Source: Synechocystis salina LEGE 00031 (GTDB taxonomy: Bacteria > Cyanobacteriota > Cyanobacteriia > Cyanobacteriales > Microcystaceae). Taken from it: 64,000 nucleotides of DNA. The stretch covers positions 1 to 64,000 of the forward strand of contig NZ_JADEVV010000010.1 in assembly GCF_015207985.1 (NCBI RefSeq). The letters run 5' to 3'. Position 1 is the stretch's first letter. The number at the start of each line of letters is the position of its first letter. The notes beneath the pieces were generated by a model that had not been told where the DNA came from, made no database searches, and worked only from the letters and a program-made list of their open reading frames with translations. Below are positions 17,431 through 26,448 of the stretch, piece by piece. A program made the position numbers and the translations under genes.

Positions 17431-18231
17431 TTAAAACTCAAAACTTTCCTGAGTCAGGGCCGTTTGGCGGTCTTGACAGGCCAGGTAAACTGCCTCTAGT
17501 AAAACTTCGGGGGGAGTATCGGCCAGGGGAGCCGTGAGACGCAAGCGGTCTTGTATCTGTTGGGCTAGCCTTGCCTCTGCTTGTTGCCTCGCCTTGGGCA
17601 GCAAATCCCCCCGTCGGAGCAGATAGTCCCGGATCACGAACCAATGGTCCGCCGTAATTCTTTCTAACCCCGGCCATTGGCTTAATTGAGTCGCTAAGGA
17701 TTTAGCTGCTTCCGGTTGTTGAAGTTGTAGGCGATCGCCTCTTGGGTGCCGACTTTCTCGAATCACCAGGGTGTCAGCCAATAAATCTCCAATGCGTTTT
17801 TCCTGCCGGCCAAAAATGATCATCAGAGCGCCAATGTAGAGAAAATCATCAATGGGGCGAAATAGAGCCCGTAAACTAGCTTCCTGTAGCCCCACTGGTC
17901 GCCCATCTCCCCGGATTACCCGAATTTTAGCCCGACGCTTACCAGGGGTTTGTCCCTGCCATAGGGTTTCAAAAAAGACAAAATAGCCCACATAAACCGC
18001 AAAAATCAGAAAGATTTGGATAGCTGTCAACCACAATTGCCAGTCGTCGGATACATAAAGGGAAAGGTTATAGGCCAGTACCGCCCAAATAATTAAAAGT
18101 ACAAAGATTATGGTTCCCAGGCAGATATAGTCAATCAACACCGCATAGAGACGATTGCCAATGCCGGCTAGGGTAAACTCTAATTCGACACTTTCGGGGG
18201 TTTCCACTTGGTAATGGTTAAACAGGGCCAT
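17431..18231 (-). CDS. RDD-family membrane protein
   Basis: 266 residues from the ATG at 18229-18231 (MALFNHYQVETPESVELEF). The RDD domain is recognisable from AGIGNRLYAVLIDYICLG with its R-x-x-A-x-x-x-D pattern, two long membrane spans (about 40-62 and 80-105) and LWQGQTPGKRRAKIRVI followed by ALFRPIDDF and a third span. The C-terminal 100 residues are a soluble, glutamine- and leucine-rich helical region. RDD proteins are of varied function (some are sodium or amino-acid transport related); none can be assigned here. An in-frame ATG 14 codons upstream is less likely. Divergent from petN. Confidence 0.82.
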   Translation of the reverse strand: MALFNHYQVETPESVELEFTLAGIGNRLYAVLIDYICLGTIIFVLLIIWAVLAYNLSLYVSDDWQLWLTAIQIFLIFAVYVGYFVFFETLWQGQTPGKRRAKIRVIRGDGRPVGLQEASLRALFRPIDDFLYIGALMIIFGRQEKRIGDLLADTLVIRESRHPRGDRLQLQQPEAAKSLATQLSQWPGLERITADHWFVIRDYLLRRGDLLPKARQQAEARLAQQIQDRLRLTAPLADTPPEVLLEAVYLACQDRQTALTQESFEF

Positions 18232-18397
18232 GGTTTCTAGCTTGAATGGAAAGGAGGGGAACAAATGGGACAATGGCGGCTAAATAGCCGGTCAATGGGA
18301 CAGTGTTATCCCTGGGGCAAGCTTTAAAATTTTGCCCGATCGCCGTAAGATAAAGGCTGACAAAGCTCGTTTTTATCGGCGTATTTAACAAAAGACT

Positions 18398-18487
18398 ATG
18401 GACATTTTGACATTAGGTTGGGTAAGCGTGTTGGTTCTGTTCACCTGGTCCATCAGCATGGTGGTGTGGGGTCGGAACGGCTTCTAG
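18398..18487 (+). CDS. petN: PetN: cytochrome b6f complex subunit VIII
   Basis: 29 residues, beginning [18 protein letters not shown] and ending VVWGRNGF. This is the single-span small subunit of cytochrome b6f, needed for stability of the dimeric complex in the thylakoid membrane. The WGRNGF ending is diagnostic. A second tiny membrane protein follows 42 bp downstream. The upstream neighbour on the other strand is the RDD protein. Confidence 0.95.
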   Translation: MDILTLGWVSVLVLFTWSISMVVWGRNGF

Positions 18488-18529
18488 GGAAAACCTCGGA
18501 TTTGTCGCCGTTTAAGAGCTTTTGATACC

Positions 18530-18673
18530 GTGGAATCAACTCCTGTTCTCAATACCCTTTTCTTAGTGGCCCTGGTGATGCTAGTGCTGGTCAGTGGAGG
18601 CATTCTCTACTTGACCACCTTGGAGTGGCGCGATCGCCGTCGTCAGGACCGGGATAAAAAAATGAGCCGCTAA
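18530..18673 (+). CDS. 47-residue single-span membrane protein downstream of petN
   Basis: Starts at GTG 18530-18532 (no ATG in frame upstream) and ends at TAA 18671-18673. The N-terminal half is one hydrophobic helix (TLFLVALVMLVLVSGGILYL). The C-terminal half is highly charged (EWRDRRRQDRDKKMSR), so the tail should face the cytoplasm or stroma side. It lies 42 bp after petN in the same direction and 37 bp before the phosphatase gene. The function is unknown; by position and size it could be a small subunit or assembly factor of a thylakoid complex, which is inference only. Confidence 0.6.
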   Translation: MESTPVLNTLFLVALVMLVLVSGGILYLTTLEWRDRRRQDRDKKMSR

Positions 18674-18710
18674 ATTTGTTTGATTTGCGGACATAACCAT
18701 TGTGATAGCC

Positions 18711-19721
18711 ATGGGTTTTTCCCGTCTGCCGGTGATCGGGGTGTTTTTTGCCCTGGTTACCGTAACTTTTCTGTTAATTGCCAACTTTAGCCAAGGTCAA
18801 GACCCTGCCCCAGTCATTCTGGCCAAGGAAGTGAACGTCCAAGACCAGTCCACCCCGGTGGTGATTGTGGCGGCGGGGGACATTGCCTGTGCTCCGGAAG
18901 ATCCAGGTTTTAACGGTGGTTTAGGAACCCCAGACCGTTGCCAGATGGCCGCCACGGCAGACTTGGTTGCTAGTGCTAGTCCTGATCTAGTTTTGCCCCT
19001 GGGGGATAACCAGTACGAACGGGGAGAATTGGTCAATTACCAAGCTTCCTACCAACCAACCTGGGGAAAATTTGACTCCATTAGTCGTCCGGTGCCAGGC
19101 AACCACGAATATTACGGCCCCGATAAGGATGCCGCCGATTACTTTAATTATTTCGGTGCAGTAGCTGGCGATCTCGCAGAGATCCGCTCCGCGGTGCGCC
19201 AAAAGGGTTATTACAGCTATGACCAAGGGGATTGGCATTTCATTGCCCTCAATTCCAACTGTGAATACATTGGCGGTTGTGAAATGGGATCGGCCCAACA
19301 GCAATGGTTAAAGGCAGATCTGGCGAAAAATACTAAGCAATGCACCCTAGCCTACTGGCACCATCCCCGTTATTCCTCCGGTGTGCACGGCAACCAACCC
19401 CAAATGGGAGACCTCTGGCGAACCCTCTATGACGGTGGTGCGGAGTTAGTGCTATCGGGCCATGACCATCTCTATGAAAGATTTGCCCCCCAAAATGCCC
19501 AGGGCGGCTTGGATCAAACTAAGGGATTGAGACAATTTGTCATCGGCACCGGCGGCAAAAGTCTTTATCATTTCAAAACTGTGCGCCCCAACAGCGAAGT
19601 TCGGGCAGTGGGGGTATATGGAGTGCTGAAAATGAAACTTCAACCCAACAGCTACCGCTGGCAATTTCTAGCGGCCAACACCGACGAATTTGATGAACAG
19701 GGGGAAGATTTGTGCCATTAG
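18711..19721 (+). CDS. Exported purple-acid-phosphatase-like metallophosphoesterase
   Basis: 336 residues from ATG 18711 (a GTG three codons earlier is possible). A hydrophobic N-terminal segment (about 5-25) acts as signal or anchor. The calcineurin-like metal-binding motifs are in order: GDIACAP, LGDNQYERG, PGNHEYYG, WHHPRYSSGVHG and GHDHLYERF. It should hydrolyse phosphate monoesters outside the cytoplasmic membrane. The protein corresponds to sll0222 of PCC 6803, annotated as an alkaline phosphatase-like protein. No Pho-box was identified upstream, so phosphate regulation cannot be claimed. Confidence 0.87.
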   Translation: MGFSRLPVIGVFFALVTVTFLLIANFSQGQDPAPVILAKEVNVQDQSTPVVIVAAGDIACAPEDPGFNGGLGTPDRCQMAATADLVASASPDLVLPLGDNQYERGELVNYQASYQPTWGKFDSISRPVPGNHEYYGPDKDAADYFNYFGAVAGDLAEIRSAVRQKGYYSYDQGDWHFIALNSNCEYIGGCEMGSAQQQWLKADLAKNTKQCTLAYWHHPRYSSGVHGNQPQMGDLWRTLYDGGAELVLSGHDHLYERFAPQNAQGGLDQTKGLRQFVIGTGGKSLYHFKTVRPNSEVRAVGVYGVLKMKLQPNSYRWQFLAANTDEFDEQGEDLCH

Positions 19722-19861
19722 GGCAATGATTATGTCACTGCTGGGCACCTTTGCCATGGCCCAAAACTAGAAAAATACTAATAAATTCCATCACCCATTC
19801 TAATTCTCCTTTGCGGCAAACCTGCGCTAAGCTTATTCGTGAGCATTTCTCGGTTGTACCT

Positions 19862-21427
19862 ATGGACTTTTCTAGTAACGTTGCAGCGCAACTCAATGCG
19901 GGGACGATTTTGCCGGAGGGCGTTGTTATTGTCACTCTCCTCCTTGTGCTAATTGTGGATTTGATTGGGGGACGCAAGGTAGCCTTGGCCCTGCCCTACC
20001 TGGCGATCGCCGGTTTATTGGTGTCGGTGGGTTTGCTAGTTACTTCCTGGTCCATGGCGGATCCCATTGGTTTTATCGGTGCTTTTAATGGGGATAACCT
20101 CAGCGTTATTTTCCGAGGCATCATTGCCATGTCCACCGTTGTCACCATTTTGATGTCGGTGCGCTACGTCCAACAAACGGGGACTTCCTTGGCGGAATTC
20201 ATTGCCATTTTGCTCACGGCCACCCTGGGGGGCATGTTTCTCTCGGCGGCCAACGAGTTGGTGATGATTTTCATCTCCCTGGAAATGCTCAGTATTTCCT
20301 CCTACCTCATGACCGGTTACATGAAGCGGGACCCCCGTTCCAATGAAGCAGCGTTGAAATATTTGCTCATTGGTGCTTCTAGCTCCGCCATTTTCCTTTA
20401 CGGTCTTTCCCTGCTCTACGGTTTGTCCGGCGGTGAAACCCAGTTGGTATTAATTGCCGAAAAATTAGTTAATGCCGACAGTATGGGTCAATCCCTCGGT
20501 TTGGCGATCGCCCTGGTCTTTGTCATTGCTGGTATTGCCTTTAAAATCTCCGCTGTGCCTTTCCACCAATGGACCCCCGACGTTTATGAAGGTTCTCCCA
20601 CCCCAGTGGTAGCCTTTCTTTCGGTAGGATCTAAAGCGGCCGGTTTTGCGGTGGCCATTCGGTTGCTAGTGACCGCCTTTGGTGGCATTACCGATGAGTG
20701 GCACGTTATTTTCGCTGCCCTGGCAGTGTTAAGCATGGTGCTGGGTAATGTAGTGGCTCTGGCTCAGACCAGTATGAAGCGGATGTTGGCCTACTCTTCC
20801 ATCGGTCAAGCGGGCTTTGTGATGATTGGCCTGGTGGCGGGTAGTGAAGATGGTTATGCCAGCATGGTGTTCTACATGCTCATTTACCTGTTTATGAACC
20901 TGGGGGCGTTTAGTTGCATTATCCTCTTTACCCTCCGCACCGGCAGTGACCAAATTAGTGATTATGCTGGTCTCTACCACAAGGATCCTCTGCTCACCTT
21001 AGGCTTGAGCATTTGTTTATTGTCCCTGGGCGGCATTCCTCCTTTGGCAGGTTTCTTCGGTAAAATTTACATATTCTGGGCCGGTTGGCAGTCGGGATTG
21101 TACGGCTTGGTTCTCCTTGGTCTGGTCACCAGCGTCGTTTCCATCTACTACTACATCCGGGTGGTGAAAATGATGGTGGTGAAGGAACCCCAGGAAATGT
21201 CCGATGTGATCAAAAATTATCCGGCCATCAAATGGAATTTGCCTGGTATGCGTCCCCTACAGGTGGGTATTGTTGCTACCCTGGTTGCCACCTCCCTGGC
21301 AGGTGTTCTTGCTAATCCCCTCTTTAACTTAGCCACCAACTCCGTGGTCAGCACCAAGATGTTGCAGACAGCCCTCCAGCAAACGGAAGAAACTGCGGCG
21401 ATCGCCATTTCCCATGATTTACCCTAG
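19862..21427 (+). CDS. ndhB: NdhB: NDH-1 subunit 2
   Basis: 521 residues from ATG 19862 ([20 protein letters not shown]), the length expected for cyanobacterial NdhB; a frame extending 37 codons upstream is not conserved. About 14 membrane spans. The antiporter-like core carries the charged intramembrane motifs in [16 protein letters not shown] and [19 protein letters not shown]. NdhB is a proton-pumping subunit of NDH-1, used in respiration, cyclic electron flow around photosystem I and CO2 uptake. Equivalent to sll0223. Confidence 0.96.
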   Translation: MDFSSNVAAQLNAGTILPEGVVIVTLLLVLIVDLIGGRKVALALPYLAIAGLLVSVGLLVTSWSMADPIGFIGAFNGDNLSVIFRGIIAMSTVVTILMSVRYVQQTGTSLAEFIAILLTATLGGMFLSAANELVMIFISLEMLSISSYLMTGYMKRDPRSNEAALKYLLIGASSSAIFLYGLSLLYGLSGGETQLVLIAEKLVNADSMGQSLGLAIALVFVIAGIAFKISAVPFHQWTPDVYEGSPTPVVAFLSVGSKAAGFAVAIRLLVTAFGGITDEWHVIFAALAVLSMVLGNVVALAQTSMKRMLAYSSIGQAGFVMIGLVAGSEDGYASMVFYMLIYLFMNLGAFSCIILFTLRTGSDQISDYAGLYHKDPLLTLGLSICLLSLGGIPPLAGFFGKIYIFWAGWQSGLYGLVLLGLVTSVVSIYYYIRVVKMMVVKEPQEMSDVIKNYPAIKWNLPGMRPLQVGIVATLVATSLAGVLANPLFNLATNSVVSTKMLQTALQQTEETAAIAISHDLP

Positions 21428-21451
21428 AGATAGTGGTAAGAATTGCTTTAG

Positions 21452-21736
21452 GAGAAAAGGTCGATAAGTATCACCGTAGAAAACGACTTAAAGGAGATCT
21501 TGGGGGAAATTAAGACCCAACTCAACGATCTCCAAAAAGACGTAACTTCCCTCAAGATTGATATGGCAACGGTTAAAACCGAGTTGTCTGCGGTCGGAGT
21601 TGAGTTAGGTACAGTGAGAGATGATGTTAAGGATGTCAAAGGACGGGGCAATGCTGAAATTTGGGCGTTAATTATTGCGGTTATCGGGGCCGTAATCACT
21701 GCCTTTGTTCGTTTAGGCATTTTTCTTAATGCCTAA
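21452..21736 (+). CDS. Small coiled-coil protein with C-terminal membrane span; start uncertain
   Basis: An open frame runs from 21452 to TAA 21734-21736. It encodes a charged heptad-like helix (DLKEILGEIKTQLNDLQKDV, then TVKTELSAVGVELGTVRDDV) followed by one hydrophobic span (WALIIAVIGAVITAFVRLGI). The coding signal begins before any ATG or GTG. The first usual start is TTG at 21500, with AAGGAG only 3 bases away, too close for a ribosome site. A rare ATA/ATC start near 21464 behind AGGAGA would fit the spacing better. It could be a gene that lost its start. The composition resembles small cyanobacterial coiled-coil membrane proteins of unknown role. Confidence 0.5.
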   Translation, partial: EKRSISITVENDLKEILGEIKTQLNDLQKDVTSLKIDMATVKTELSAVGVELGTVRDDVKDVKGRGNAEIWALIIAVIGAVITAFVRLGIFLNA

Positions 21737-21824
21737 CAAAAAACGATCAGGCTTTTCTCTCGATCGCCCGATCGCCGTTGATATTTTCCCAAAGGATAAA
21801 AGCTAGTCTATTCAGAATCGAATC

Positions 21825-22085
21825 TTAAAGTACTCCCATATTGGCCAAGCCCAGGATTACTCCAGCGCCGAGGATGTGGCCAAAGCTGGCGGTGCCCAGC
21901 ACAGCCCCTAAACCAAAGCCACCGAAGAAGTTAGAGGAAGGCATGGGGGTGCCTACACTTTGTTGTTTGATGGTGAATTTGCCAAAGGCGATCGCCAAAA
22001 TGTTGCAAGCAATCATCACCCCAGCAACTTTGGGGCTCCAGGACAGGGTAGCGGGAACGGCGGTGGCCAATAAAAAGCTATGCAT
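21825..22085 (-). CDS. psaK: PsaK: photosystem I subunit X
   Basis: 86 residues from ATG 22083-22085 (MHSFLLATAVPATLSWSP). Two membrane spans (about 20-38 and 58-78) and the stroma-side loop GKFTIKQQSVGTPMPSSNFF are characteristic of PsaK. The protein sits at the edge of the photosystem I core and helps bind peripheral antenna and trimer neighbours. PCC 6803 has two psaK genes; neighbourhood next to cobK and lptB suggests PsaK1 (ssr0390). An in-frame extension upstream is not conserved. Confidence 0.93.
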   Translation of the reverse strand: MHSFLLATAVPATLSWSPKVAGVMIACNILAIAFGKFTIKQQSVGTPMPSSNFFGGFGLGAVLGTASFGHILGAGVILGLANMGVL

Positions 22086-22269
22086 TGAGTTCTCCTTGAT
22101 CGTAAACGATGATTTTAAGACTATTTTTAACGGCGATGGCATCCACCATTAGGCATTGGGCAACAATGGTGACCAAACCAACGTTAAAAGTTTTATCTTA
22201 AGGTTCACCTTTGCTTCCCAGGAAAATCTCGTTGCAATACTTAACAAATCCCCTGGCTAGCCGTGACAT

Positions 22270-23055
22270 TTAGCGTCGTAAAAGACTCTGACAAAACTCG
22301 TAAATCGGAGCAAGATCATTCACAGTCTGCCCTACTTTGTTCTCGGGCCGGGCAATTCTGATCAGAGTTATCCCCAACGCTTCGGCCAGCCTTTGCTTCA
22401 TCAATTCTCCCCCTTGGGCACCGGAGGCTTTGGTTACCACCACTTGAATTTGCCATTGTTCCCACAAAGCTTTTTCCAATGGTTCAGCTACGGGGGGGCG
22501 CAGGGCAATTATTCGGTCGGAGGTAAATCCGGCGGCGATCGCCTGGGTTAAGGCTTGGGGATAGGGCAAAATACGGGCAAATAATATGGCTTGGGTCTGT
22601 AGGGCACTGAAATAGTCCAACCAGCGGGCGCCCACGGTCAGCAGCACCCTTTTACCCACCAAGTATGGTTGATAAGACCCTGTGGTTAAACTATCAACGT
22701 CGGGCACTTCCAGGGTGTTTTCTCCCAACGGTAGGGGAGGGCGCTCAAATCGGATATAGGGAATATCTTTTTCCTTAGCGATCGCCGTGGCGGTGGCAGT
22801 AATTTGGGCCGCAAAGGGATGGGATGCATCGACAATGGCCGCAATACCATGGAGTTCTAGAAAGGTCGGTATTTCCTCCGGGGTCAAAGCTCCGACGTGA
22901 ACCCTTAGATAAGGATGAAGGGGATATAGATGCCTGGCCTCCGGGGTAGTGACTGTCACCAGACAAGCTATGCCCTGGGCAATGAGTTCCTCGGCGATCG
23001 TGCGACTATCCACCGTTCCGCCAATTAACCAAACAGTTGGCAGGCTATCCCCCAT
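22270..23055 (-). CDS. cobK: CobK/CbiJ: precorrin-6A reductase
   Basis: 261 residues. It reduces the macrocycle of precorrin-6A (or cobalt-precorrin-6A) with NADPH in cobalamin synthesis. Family marks are the N-terminal WLIGGTVDSRTIAEEL dinucleotide site, VDASHPFAAQITATA and IPYIRFERPPLP, plus a C-terminal VVTKASGAQGGELMK. It is downstream of lptB on the same strand with only 11 bp between them. cobM and cobQ are found elsewhere in this window, as usual for cyanobacteria, which scatter their cob genes. Confidence 0.92.
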   Translation of the reverse strand: MGDSLPTVWLIGGTVDSRTIAEELIAQGIACLVTVTTPEARHLYPLHPYLRVHVGALTPEEIPTFLELHGIAAIVDASHPFAAQITATATAIAKEKDIPYIRFERPPLPLGENTLEVPDVDSLTTGSYQPYLVGKRVLLTVGARWLDYFSALQTQAILFARILPYPQALTQAIAAGFTSDRIIALRPPVAEPLEKALWEQWQIQVVVTKASGAQGGELMKQRLAEALGITLIRIARPENKVGQTVNDLAPIYEFCQSLLRR

Positions 23056-23066
23056 AACTAGAATGC

Positions 23067-23795
23067 TTACAACTGGAATTTTTCACCTAGATAATATTGT
23101 CGCACCAACGGATTTTCCGATAACTCCCCTGCACTGCCGGAAGCCAAAATTTGCCCGTCCCGCATAATGTAACCCCGGTTGGTGATGGCTAGGGTCTCCC
23201 GCACATTGTGGTCGGTGATTAAAATGCCCATATTTCGTTCCCGTAACTGGGCAATGATGGTTTGAATTTCTGCTACCGCAATGGGGTCTACCCCGGCAAA
23301 GGGTTCATCTAAGAGCAAAAATTGTGGCCCTTCCACTCCGATCGCCAAGGCCCGGGCCAACTCGGTGCGCCTTCTTTCTCCCCCGGAAATCTGGGAACCC
23401 TGGGTATTGGCCACTTTTTCCAAGCGAAACTCCGCCAATAGTTGTTCCAGACGATGTTTCCGTAGGGGCGGCGAAACCCCAGTTTGTTCTAAGGCAAGGA
23501 GAATATTATCCCGCACACTCAACTGACGAAAGACGCTCGCCTGTTGGGTTAGATAGCCTAATCCTAGATGGGCCCGCTGGTTCAGGGGTAAATTCGTTAT
23601 GTCCCGCTGGTGGAGCCACACTCGACCCGTATTAGGTTTTACCAGCCCCGTAGCAATGTAAAAAGTAGTGGTTTTGCCGGCGCCGTTGGGACCCAGTAAG
23701 CCGACAATTTCCCCAGGGGCGACCTGGGCGTTGACCCGATTGACCACACAACGTTTGCCGTAGAGTTTATGGATATTTTCTAAAACTAAGGTCAC
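23067..23795 (-). CDS. lptB: LptB: lipopolysaccharide export ATPase
   Basis: 242 residues from a GTG at 23793-23795 (VTLVLENIHKLYGKR); an alternative GTG ten codons upstream is possible. A standard ABC ATPase: Walker A GLLGPNGAGKTTTF, Q-loop in YLTQQASVFR, signature QISGGERRRTELARAL, Walker B FLLLDEPFAGVDP and the H-loop in ITDHNVRE. It powers transfer of lipopolysaccharide from the inner membrane to the Lpt bridge. It follows the LptA-like gene, so the two probably form one operon. Equivalent to slr0251. Confidence 0.93.
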   Translation of the reverse strand: MTLVLENIHKLYGKRCVVNRVNAQVAPGEIVGLLGPNGAGKTTTFYIATGLVKPNTGRVWLHQRDITNLPLNQRAHLGLGYLTQQASVFRQLSVRDNILLALEQTGVSPPLRKHRLEQLLAEFRLEKVANTQGSQISGGERRRTELARALAIGVEGPQFLLLDEPFAGVDPIAVAEIQTIIAQLRERNMGILITDHNVRETLAITNRGYIMRDGQILASGSAGELSENPLVRQYYLGEKFQL

Positions 23796-23849
23796 GATCG
23801 CCGTTCTCGCTAAAAAGCCTGTCACCGAATGCCGTTAGTATCCCACAGC

Positions 23850-24386
23850 TTAAGAACCCAGGGGAGGTAAATCCGGCAAAGTGTCACCGGGGAGGGGATT
23901 GGGTCCAGTGGGGGACGGGCCGGCGGGATTTTGGGACTCCTCCACTAGATAAATCGATTCCACCTGTTGATTCGCTTCCGGGTTAGCAACGAAACGTCCT
24001 TCGTCCACCAAATAGGTCATGGTTTCCGCCCGCATACTGTTGCCATCCTGGAGCACATAGACGTTGCCGCTGAGCACTAACCGTCTCTCCTGGGAAAAAT
24101 ACTGGGCCTGGGCCGCCGTTGCCTGCAAATTGCGAGCAGGATAGTAAACTTGAACGTTCCCCCGGGCCGTCACCACCCCAGTTTGGGAATTGGCCTCTTG
24201 GATATCGGAGCGAACAGTCATGGGACTAGAAGGAGCCGTTTGGGCCACCACCGAGGAATTATTGTTGACGGGTAGGGAAGTCAAGCTCCCTAAGGCGGCC
24301 ACGGCGATCGCCAACCAACCCCAGTGACGAGATAGCAAACGGGAAGGGGAAAAATGTTGAGGGAATACCATGGGCAAACGAACCAT
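23850..24386 (-). CDS. LptA/OstA-like periplasmic lipopolysaccharide bridge protein
   Basis: 178 residues with an N-terminal signal or anchor (about 22-40; WGWLAIAVAALGSLTSL). The OstA fold is visible as repeated beta strands: VRSDIQEANSQTGVVTARGN, QYFSQERRLVLSGNVYVL and MRAETMTYLVDEGRFVANP. The C-terminus is proline-rich and probably disordered. Its place directly before lptB supports a role in the Lpt bridge. Cyanobacterial versions differ from the enterobacterial protein, so the exact role is inferred. Confidence 0.82.
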   Translation of the reverse strand: MVRLPMVFPQHFSPSRLLSRHWGWLAIAVAALGSLTSLPVNNNSSVVAQTAPSSPMTVRSDIQEANSQTGVVTARGNVQVYYPARNLQATAAQAQYFSQERRLVLSGNVYVLQDGNSMRAETMTYLVDEGRFVANPEANQQVESIYLVEESQNPAGPSPTGPNPLPGDTLPDLPPLGS

Positions 24387-24532
24387 AATCGCTAACAGGC
24401 AAGCTAGGGAAGAAAGCAGGGGAAGATTGTCAACCCAATTAAAGCTAGTGTAGCGAATTCGGGCAATCTCTTTGGGACGCTAAGGTCAAAAATCCATCCT
24501 CCACCCTTGGGTTTTGGACGTGCACCCTGGGT

Positions 24533-24907
24533 TTAGGTTTCCCCTGGGCCATAGCTCTGCACACTATTTAATAATGCTGGCACCGCCGCCGCTGGCCAAC
24601 CCCCTTCCGCTTTACGCCCCTGGTGCAAAATAAACCTCAATCCGTAGGCATGGGCATAGCCCTCAATTTCTAGCCAAATTAACTCACTGCTCAGTTCACA
24701 ACAAATTTTTTCCTCCTCCATTAACTGGTCGGCGATCGCCGTGACAGTCTCGGCCAACTCCCGACTTAAACGCTTAAAGTCAGCAAATTCTGCCCTGGTC
24801 AACTCCAACGCCCAATCCTCTGAACCCAGTAAAAAAGGAAAAGTCTCGCCATTGGGATCAAAGCCCCAGCGCCAACCGGAACCCTCCTGAATAGTTTTTG
24901 ACAGCAT
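24533..24907 (-). CDS. DUF1818 family protein (cyanobacterial, function unknown)
   Basis: 124 residues from ATG 24905-24907. The sequence GSGWRWGFDPNGETFPFLLG, then EDWALELTRAEFADFKRL and SELIWLEIEGYAHAYGLRFI, fits the short soluble DUF1818 family found across cyanobacteria. No catalytic pattern is seen. Its stop lies 146 bp before the lptA-like gene on the same strand, and its start is only about 25 bp from the 3' end of rnpB, which is transcribed from the same strand. Confidence 0.78.
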   Translation of the reverse strand: MLSKTIQEGSGWRWGFDPNGETFPFLLGSEDWALELTRAEFADFKRLSRELAETVTAIADQLMEEEKICCELSSELIWLEIEGYAHAYGLRFILHQGRKAEGGWPAAAVPALLNSVQSYGPGET

Positions 24908-24933
24908 CAAATTGGCCAGCGGAGAAGAAAAAA

Positions 24934-25354
24934 GAGAGTTAGTCGTAAGCCGGGTTCTGTTCCAGGATGCGAGGCACCCAGGGGGAGTTATCTATCTGGG
25001 AAATTTGTTACCAAATTCCTCAAGCGGTTCCACCAATCATGGGGCAGGAAAAAGACCAACCTTTGCCCCTCCGACCTTGCTTCCAACCGGGGTTTACCGA
25101 GCCAGTACCTCTCGATACTGCTGGTGCGCTCTTACCGCACCTTTGCACCCTTACCTTTTCAGGTATCAGTTATCAGGTATCAGGGGTTTAGACTGATCAC
25201 TGGTCACTGGTCACTGTAACGGCGGTATTTTTCTGTGGCACTATCCTCACGCTCGCGCGCACTGGGCGTTACCCAGCAAGTTTGGCCTTTGGGAAGCCCG
25301 GACTTTCCTCAGATTCCCTGTGACAGGAATCCGCAACTCCCGCCCTAACTCTCT
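24934..25354 (-). ncRNA. rnpB: RNase P RNA (rnpB), bacterial type A
   Basis: Read on the minus strand the RNA starts near 25354 with AGAGTTAGGGCGGGAGTTGC, a typical cyanobacterial rnpB 5' end. It ends near 24934 with CCCGGCTTACGACTAACTCT, which pairs with the start (helix P1). Conserved core parts are visible: GAGGAAAGTCCGGGCTTCC (P3-P4 region), the GGGTAACGCCC helix and ACAGAACCCGGCTTA. It is the catalytic RNA that trims tRNA 5' ends. The peripheral arm at 25160-25217 contains short repeats (see repeat entry). Ends are accurate to a few bases. Confidence 0.95.
25160..25217 (-). repeat. Short tandem repeat block inside rnpB
   Basis: On the plus strand this reads AGGTATCAGTTATCAGGTATCAGG followed, after a spacer, by TGATCACTGGTCACTGGTCACTG, i.e. 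heptamer-like units TATCAGG and GGTCACT. The same kind of units occurs between rpoC2 and rpoB (63197-63300). Such short tandemly repeated sequences are known in the variable P12 arm of cyanobacterial RNase P RNAs. Confidence 0.8.
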
Positions 25355-25469
25355 TTTTCTAGTGTGCCATTGATCAGAACTCTCCGCCGATGTGGTTGAG
25401 GGCGCAAATTAATTGAAACTTCATTGCCTCCTCCGTAGTCTTGGGGGATTGGTGCTAGAAACTGATCCC

Positions 25470-26366
25470 ATGAAAAAATTTGCCTGTTTAGCTTTGTCCG
25501 TATTACTCAGTGGAGCCGTGGGCTTACCCAGTGGGGCCGGAGAAGTATTGGATCGCATTGAACAAACGGGGGTGATTAATGCCGGCACCAGAAAGGATGC
25601 GGTGCCCTTCGCCTACGTCGATGACCAAGGGCAATGGGTGGGCTTTTCCATCGATATGCTGGAATTAATTCGCCGGGAAGCGGAAGCCAGACTAGGCAGG
25701 CCAATCAAGCTAAATATGGTGGAAGCCACCGCCGATAACCGCTTTGACTTGATTAAAGATCAAACCATTGATTTAGAATGCGCTTCTTCCACTTTCACTT
25801 GGAATAGAACAGCAATGGTGGATTTTTCGGTTAGTTACTTTGCCGATGGCACCAAAATTATCACCGGGGTGGACAGTGATTTAGAGTCCGCCGATTCCTT
25901 GGCTGGTCGGGCGATCGGGGTTATTGCCGACACCACCAACGAAAAAGCTATTCTTAATTTTCAGCCGGGGGCGACCATCGTCGAAGTTGAAGACCAAGCC
26001 GATGGTATGGCCAAGCTCGAAGCTGGAGAAATTGAAGCCTTTGCCGGAGATGGCATTGTTTTGGCCGGGTTGAAAAAAACTTCTGACAATCCCCAACAGT
26101 GGAAGGTGGTGCCTAATTTTCCCTATCAGTACGAAGCCTATGCCTGTTTATTGCCCAAAGATGATTCGGATTGGCGCAATTTGGTGAATTATAGCCTGCT
26201 CAAATATATGGAGGGGGTAATCAGTGATCAGAGGACAGCGGTGGAGATTTATGAACGGTGGTTCGATGAAGAAACTGGCGTTGCTCCCTATCCCCGGGAA
26301 ACGATCAACGATTATTACCAGGGCATTGTGGACAGTTTTGAATGGATTCCCATTGTTAGCTATTAA
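25470..26366 (+). CDS. Periplasmic amino-acid-type solute-binding protein
   Basis: 298 residues from ATG 25470 (MKKFACLALSVLLSGAVGLP), which gives a proper signal peptide; an extension 19 codons upstream does not. Type-3 solute-binding fold: EVLDRIEQTGVINAGTRKD, PFAYVDDQGQWVGFSIDMLE, LIKDQTIDLECASSTFTWNR and IGVIADTTNEKAIL all match amino-acid ABC receptors. No permease or ATPase gene is adjacent, so it is an orphan receptor that may serve a transporter encoded elsewhere. Equivalent to sll0224. Confidence 0.86.
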   Translation: MKKFACLALSVLLSGAVGLPSGAGEVLDRIEQTGVINAGTRKDAVPFAYVDDQGQWVGFSIDMLELIRREAEARLGRPIKLNMVEATADNRFDLIKDQTIDLECASSTFTWNRTAMVDFSVSYFADGTKIITGVDSDLESADSLAGRAIGVIADTTNEKAILNFQPGATIVEVEDQADGMAKLEAGEIEAFAGDGIVLAGLKKTSDNPQQWKVVPNFPYQYEAYACLLPKDDSDWRNLVNYSLLKYMEGVISDQRTAVEIYERWFDEETGVAPYPRETINDYYQGIVDSFEWIPIVSY

Positions 26367-26448
26367 CAATTATTGGCAGAGTTTGAAATAGGGAATAGTT
26401 TCCCCCCGACTCTTCGTTAGAAGGAATGATTAAATTAGGCAGTTTCTG

